Below are positions 60,050 to 64,000 of a stretch of 64,000 nucleotides of DNA, piece by piece. The number at the start of each line of letters is the position of its first letter. Position 1 is the first letter of the stretch. The notes below the pieces were generated by a model. The model was not told the origin of the DNA. It was given only the letters and a program-made list of their open reading frames with translations, and searched no databases. The stretch is taken from NCBI GenBank assembly GCA_002403205.1, contig DHHJ01000035.1, positions 12,316 to 76,315 on the forward strand, given 5' to 3'. Position numbers and translations under genes: made by a program. The DNA comes from Anaerolineaceae bacterium UBA4775. Its GTDB lineage: Bacteria; Chloroflexota; Anaerolineae; Anaerolineales; Anaerolineaceae.

Positions 60050-61966
60050 ATGACCCAAAAACCCAACACGCCCTACACCCCTACAAAACTTAACCGCCGG
60101 AACCCTGTCCCCTCTGATATTGAAATCGCACAGGAAGCAGAATTTAAACCAATCGCCAAGGTCGCCGAGGAGTTAGGGCTTTTGCCAGATGAATATGCCC
60201 TGTATGGAAAACACATTGCTAAAGTGAGCCTTTCGGTCCTGGAGCGCTTAGCTGATGTGCCAGACGGCAAATACATCGACGTCACTGCCATCACCCCCAC
60301 CCCCCTGGGTGAAGGCAAAACCACCACCACCGTAGGCCTGAGCCAGGCCTTGGGCGCCCACCTCGGTAAACGGGTGATCACAGCCATCCGGCAACCCAGC
60401 CAGGGCCCCACCTTTGGAATCAAAGGTGGCGCTGCCGGCGGTGGATACAGCCAGGTGATCCCGATGGAGGATTTCAACCTGCACCTGACCGGCGATATCC
60501 ATGCCATCACGGCAGCCAACAACTTGATCGCGGCTGCCGTTGAAACCCGCATGTACCACGAGTCTTACCAGAGCGATGAAGCCCTGTTCAACCGCTTATG
60601 CCCGCCCGAAGAGGACGGGCAGCGCAGCTTCGGCATCAGCATGGTGGGCCGCCTTAGAAATCTGGGCATCGATAAAACTGACCCCAACGAGCTCACAGAA
60701 GAAGAACGGCGCCGGTTTGTGCGCCTGAATATTGATCGCAACACCCTCACCTGGCGCCGTGCCACGGACACCAATGACCGCCTGCTCCGCAAGATCACCG
60801 TGGGTCAAGGTTCCGCTGAAAAAGGGTTTGACTTTGAGACCAGTTTTTACATCTCAGTCGCCAGCGAATTGATGGCCGTTTTGGCATTGGCCACCAGCCT
60901 TGCGGATATGCGTGAGCGCATTGGCCGGATCGTCCTGGCGCTGGATACCGACGGCAACCCGGTCACCGTGGAAGATGTCGGCGTGGCAGGTGCAGCGACC
61001 GTCCTGATGAAGGACACCCTGATGCCCAACCTGATGCAGACCCTTGAAGGCACACCCGTGTTCGTCCACGCCGGGCCGTTTGCCAATATCGCCCACGGCA
61101 ACAGTTCCGTGATGGCCGATATGATCGGGCTGAAACTGGCCGATTACGTCATCACCGAATCGGGGTTTGGATCCGACATGGGCATGGAGAAGTTCTTTGA
61201 CATCAAATGCCGCTATTCGGGCAACATCCCCGATGTGGTCGTGATGGTTGCCACGGTTCGAGCCCTCAAGATGCACGGCGGCGGGCCAAAAGTTGTGGCA
61301 GGGGCGCCGCTGGCACCTGAATACGTCAAGGAAAACCTGGAACTGCTCGAAGCCGGGTTGGAGAACCTGATGGCACACATCGAAATTGCCAACCAATACG
61401 GTGTTTCCGTGGTGGTGGCCATCAACCGCTTCCACACCGACACCGATGCGGAACTGGAACTGGTGAAAAAGGCCTGCCTCGACAGCGGCATGGTGGTGGA
61501 CGCTGTGGTCACCAACCACTGGGAAGAAGGCGGCGCAGGCGCACTCGAATTGGGTAAGGCGGTCATCAAAGCGGCCGAGCGAGAAAATGACTTCCGCTTC
61601 CTCTACCCGCTCGATCTTCCCATCAAGGAAAAAATCGAAACCATCGCCCAAAAGGTCTATGGCGCAGAGGGTGTGGACTACTCCCCCGAAGCAGAGAAGC
61701 AGATCGAAGAGTACACCCGCCTGGGTTACGATAATGTGCCGATCTGCATGGCGAAGACCCACCTCAGCCTGAGCCACGACCCGGCGCTCAAGGGACGGCC
61801 TACGGGATACCGCATCCCCATCCGGTCGGTGAATGCATCCATTGGCGCAGGCTTCCTTTACCCGCTGCTGGGGACCATGAGCACCATGCCTGGCCTCCCC
61901 ACCCGCCCAGCGTATTACGATATCGATATCGACCTGGAGAGCGGCCGCATCCTCGGCCTCAGCTAA
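60050..61966 (+). CDS. fhs: Formate-tetrahydrofolate ligase
   Basis: Six hundred and thirty-eight residues; AAAGGATC upstream. TPTPLGEGKTTTTVGL is the P-loop, followed by RQPSQGPTFGIKGGAAGGGYSQVIPME, LTGDIHAI, FVHAGPFANIAHGNSSV and the C-terminal segment ending LPTRPAYYDIDIDLESGRILGLS, all diagnostic. It makes 10-formyl-THF from formate and ATP, entry of the methyl branch of acetogenesis and of purine synthesis. It is longer than the usual 555-560 residues, mostly through an extended region around 185-265. Confidence 0.96.
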   Translation: MTQKPNTPYTPTKLNRRNPVPSDIEIAQEAEFKPIAKVAEELGLLPDEYALYGKHIAKVSLSVLERLADVPDGKYIDVTAITPTPLGEGKTTTTVGLSQALGAHLGKRVITAIRQPSQGPTFGIKGGAAGGGYSQVIPMEDFNLHLTGDIHAITAANNLIAAAVETRMYHESYQSDEALFNRLCPPEEDGQRSFGISMVGRLRNLGIDKTDPNELTEEERRRFVRLNIDRNTLTWRRATDTNDRLLRKITVGQGSAEKGFDFETSFYISVASELMAVLALATSLADMRERIGRIVLALDTDGNPVTVEDVGVAGAATVLMKDTLMPNLMQTLEGTPVFVHAGPFANIAHGNSSVMADMIGLKLADYVITESGFGSDMGMEKFFDIKCRYSGNIPDVVVMVATVRALKMHGGGPKVVAGAPLAPEYVKENLELLEAGLENLMAHIEIANQYGVSVVVAINRFHTDTDAELELVKKACLDSGMVVDAVVTNHWEEGGAGALELGKAVIKAAERENDFRFLYPLDLPIKEKIETIAQKVYGAEGVDYSPEAEKQIEEYTRLGYDNVPICMAKTHLSLSHDPALKGRPTGYRIPIRSVNASIGAGFLYPLLGTMSTMPGLPTRPAYYDIDIDLESGRILGLS

Positions 61967-61989
61967 ATCTCCGTCCTGAAAAACCACAC

Positions 61990-62025
61990 CTCCCCGGCCC
62001 TGAACTGGTCCGGGGAGTTTTTTTT
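61990..62025 (+). terminator. Rho-independent terminator of fhs
   Basis: Stem CTCCCCGG (61990-61997) and CCGGGGAG (62010-62017), 12-nt loop, followed by eight T at 62018-62025. It begins 23 nt after the fhs stop. Confidence 0.92.
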
Positions 62026-62158
62026 CTACAGGGCTAAACTCGAGGACTGCGGACCGTGCCCACAGAACTACCAAACAAGGTAAAATAAACACCAGGTTCC
62101 GCCTTAATAGAACCAGCAAGCCTATTGACCAACTGCTTTCACGATACTGATCGAGCTT

Positions 62159-62407
62159 ATGACCAACTTCTCGTTGAACGAACAATATCTGGTAGACAAA
62201 GACGGCCGCCGGGTAGGTGTCGTGCTCACCATCCAGGATTACCAAAGGCTGCTGCGGCACCTGGAAGAGCTTGAAGCCTATCAATCGGCCCGCGAGGAAA
62301 TCAACATTGTCGATCAGCTCCTGGCAGAAGCCAAACAGGGGGATAAAGAAGACAGCCTGCCAACCTTCCGGCGACGGTCAGGGCCTGGGGGCATGATCGT
62401 CATCTAA
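62159..62407 (+). CDS. Phd/YefM-like antitoxin-type protein without a visible toxin
   Basis: Eighty-two residues. LNEQYLVDKDGRRVGVVLTIQDYQRLLRHLEELE resembles the Phd/YefM DNA-binding fold (strand, VVLS--EYE-LL helix). The C-terminal 35 residues are charged and probably disordered, as in antitoxins. No toxin gene follows; an aldo-keto reductase starts 15 nt on. Such orphan antitoxin-like proteins are common in this phylum. Confidence 0.7.
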   Translation: MTNFSLNEQYLVDKDGRRVGVVLTIQDYQRLLRHLEELEAYQSAREEINIVDQLLAEAKQGDKEDSLPTFRRRSGPGGMIVI

Positions 62408-62421
62408 CCACGGAGGAAACA

Positions 62422-63273
62422 ATGGAAACCAGACGCTTTGGTCGCACAAACCACATGAGCACCCTGGCGGTGTTTGGCGGGGTTGCCCTGGCGAAGGTGG
62501 ATCAGCCCACGGCAGACGCGATCATCCAGCAGGTGATCGACTCCGGCGTCAACCACATCGATATTGCACCCAGCTATGGTGACGCAGAGCTGCGTCTGGG
62601 CCCCTGGATGCCGCGCATCAGGAAAGACTTCTTCCTGGGCTGCAAGACCATGCAGCGCACCAGGCAGGGCGCCATCGATGAGTTCCATGCATCATTGGAA
62701 CGCCTCCAGGCGGAGGATTTTGACCTGTATCAGCTTCACGCCGTCACCAGCATGGCAGAGCTGGACCGATGTACCCAAACGGGCGGCTCGCTGGAGGGCG
62801 CTATCGAGATGCGCGCACAAGGTCTGACCCGCTTTATCGGCATCACCGGGCATGGCATGCAAACGCCTGCCATTTTCATCGAAGCCCTGCGCCGGTTTGA
62901 TTTTGACACAGTCCTGTTCCCGATTTTCCCTGCCCTGTTCGCTGACGAAACCTACCGTCGCCAGGCCCTGGCGCTGCTGGATGTGTGCGAGGAGAAGGAT
63001 GTCGGCGTGATGACCATCAAAGCCATCGCCAAAGGGCCCTGGGGTGACCGTGAAAAGCACTTTCACACCTGGTATATCCCCTTCGATGACCAGGCCATCA
63101 TCCAGAGAATGGTCAATTTCTCGCTATCGCAGAAGCTGACCCACATCTGCACCGTGGGCGACCACCGGATCCTGGGTAAAGTCCTTGCGGCCTGTGAACG
63201 CTTTGAGCCTATGAATGCCGATGAGAAGGAGGTATTGGTCGAACAACAATCACACTTAGAGATATTTTTCTAA
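62422..63273 (+). CDS. Aldo-keto reductase family oxidoreductase
   Basis: Two hundred and eighty-three residues; GGAGG before the ATG. RFGRTNHMSTLAVFGG, HIDIAPSYGDAE (Asp and Tyr), GCKT (Lys) and DLYQLHAV (His) give the AKR tetrad, and RFIGITGHG the next strand. NADPH-dependent carbonyl reduction is the likely chemistry. No C-terminal iron-sulfur cluster is present. Probably cotranscribed with the antitoxin-like gene. Confidence 0.9.
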   Translation: METRRFGRTNHMSTLAVFGGVALAKVDQPTADAIIQQVIDSGVNHIDIAPSYGDAELRLGPWMPRIRKDFFLGCKTMQRTRQGAIDEFHASLERLQAEDFDLYQLHAVTSMAELDRCTQTGGSLEGAIEMRAQGLTRFIGITGHGMQTPAIFIEALRRFDFDTVLFPIFPALFADETYRRQALALLDVCEEKDVGVMTIKAIAKGPWGDREKHFHTWYIPFDDQAIIQRMVNFSLSQKLTHICTVGDHRILGKVLAACERFEPMNADEKEVLVEQQSHLEIFF

Positions 63274-63433
63274 ATAGCATTAGAAGTGTACTAAAGTGAG
63301 TTATAAGAAAAACAAGTAAATACTTTATCGTTGTGTTACCAACTTATTCAATGTGTAGATAAGTTTTTTCTATATATTTTCTTAATCATAGCTTGCAAAT
63401 TAATTAATTCTAAAAACTTTTGTCTCTTTTAGT

Positions 63434-63996
63434 ATGATTGGAGGAGAGTTGCCTGAAAAAATTCATCTCAGTTGTTTATTTTGTGACACAAAATTCGAAA
63501 TTTATAATGAAATAAACCAATTTGCTTGTTCAAAATGTGGAAATGAATTTTATATTGAGAAAAGTGGCGGTGTTGTTTACATTAATCCAGTTAATGATAT
63601 TAATAAACAACAAATAGATAAACAGTACTACCAGATAAAGAAAGTCTTTTTACACCTGAATATCAAGATTTAAATCGTATAGTTGATGAGATAAATCATC
63701 TCAACAAACTTAAAATCTCTTATCTTAAAGAAAAGAATAAAAGGATAACTTTCTATTTTGTTTTCTTAATATTTGTCAATGTAATAACTTACACACTAAT
63801 TCCGGACATTTCTTTCTTTGGAATTCTATTAATAGTGTCTATATTCATTGGTCTATTTCTAATTTCTAAGGAAAATAAGGCTTACAACTCGAATATAGAG
63901 ATCCTAGATTCGAAATTTAGGAAATTAGTTTTGTTGAAGGAAAAAGTGATTATGCAACATCTTTTCTGTAAAATGGGTCACAGATCCTCTCACTGA
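63434..63996 (+). pseudogene. Frameshifted zinc-ribbon membrane protein, very AT-rich
   Basis: The ATG at 63434 follows no strong ribosome site. The first frame gives CLFCDTKFEIYNEINQFACSKCGNEF, a two-knuckle zinc ribbon, and stops at 63671-63673. Near 63645 (ATAAAGAAAG) the other frame continues as ESLFTPEYQDLNRIVDEINHL, then a helical segment and two membrane helices (ITFYFVFLIFVNVITYTLIP, then ISFFGILLIVSIFIGLFLIS) to a TGA at 63994-63996. Joined, about 187 residues: ribbon, coiled coil, two helices. The base composition is far from the GC-rich genes before it, suggesting recent transfer. The frameshift may be natural or a sequencing error in an A-rich run. Confidence 0.65.
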
Positions 63997-64000
63997 AAAA

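Noticed and set aside
60854..62284. Long minus-strand ORF of 476 codons opposite fhs
   Set aside because: It is a shadow of the strongly biased codons of fhs; its protein is His- and Gly-rich without any motif, and fhs itself is unmistakable.

Overview
The window looks like part of a genome of an anaerobic Chloroflexota bacterium of the Anaerolineae type. This is an inference from gene content and style: GC-rich chromosomal genes, a large secreted subtilase with cadherin-like C-terminal repeats, a GPH sugar symporter, DegV, a long formate-tetrahydrofolate ligase and many REP-like intergenic repeats. No rRNA gene is present to settle it.

Region 1 (1 to about 14060) is the right-hand end of an integrated mobile element. 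It holds some 30 tiny, tightly packed plus-strand genes (about 60-230 codons, ATGA-type overlaps, strong Shine-Dalgarno sites). Most resemble nothing I can name, and at least eight carry CxxC zinc ribbons. Next come a minus-strand HTH gene, a five-gene plus-strand operon (10148-12805) and a tyrosine recombinase (12931-13836). The element ends in the 5' half of a tRNA-Gly(GCC) gene cut in its anticodon loop (14059-14096). The operon encodes a small beta-grasp protein ending in Gly-Gly, a 70-residue CxxC protein, an E2-like protein with a candidate catalytic Cys, a JAMM isopeptidase with all its metal ligands, and a ThiF/E1-like enzyme. I read this as a complete compact ubiquitin-like conjugation and deconjugation system. 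It is the most interesting feature of the window.

Region 2 (14100-21200) is a decayed flank: an IS3-family transposase remnant, an MBL hydrolase, a broken membrane-protein gene, a thioesterase, a PlsY-like acyltransferase, DegV, a degenerate ABC-ATPase/HlyD fusion and a winged-helix regulator. Region 3 (21241-39369, all minus strand) holds the secreted subtilase and a carbohydrate operon. That operon has a SorC-type regulator, ascorbate-type PTS EIIA, EIIB and EIIC, a GH42 beta-galactosidase-like enzyme, a tagatose-3-epimerase-like protein, a DhaL-DhaK fusion kinase and a FucI-like isomerase. Upstream of it lie a C_GCAxxG_C_C protein, ribokinase and a membrane glycerophosphodiesterase.

Region 4 (40126-48785) carries malic enzyme, a TIM-barrel-like membrane protein, a Gfo/Idh/MocA oxidoreductase, a GPH transporter, a YdjC/ChbG deacetylase and a dolichol-phosphate-mannose-synthase-like GT2. 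Patches of dispersed repeats lie between them, and a five-copy long-period repeat array ends at ksgA. Region 5 (49843-63273) is housekeeping: ksgA, a YabE-like G5/3D protein, mfd, pth, a coiled-coil lipoprotein, a class II aldolase, an LppM-like lipoprotein, fhs, a Phd-like antitoxin and an aldo-keto reductase. The last 0.7 kb is strikingly AT-rich and holds a frameshifted zinc-ribbon membrane protein, probably a recent arrival.
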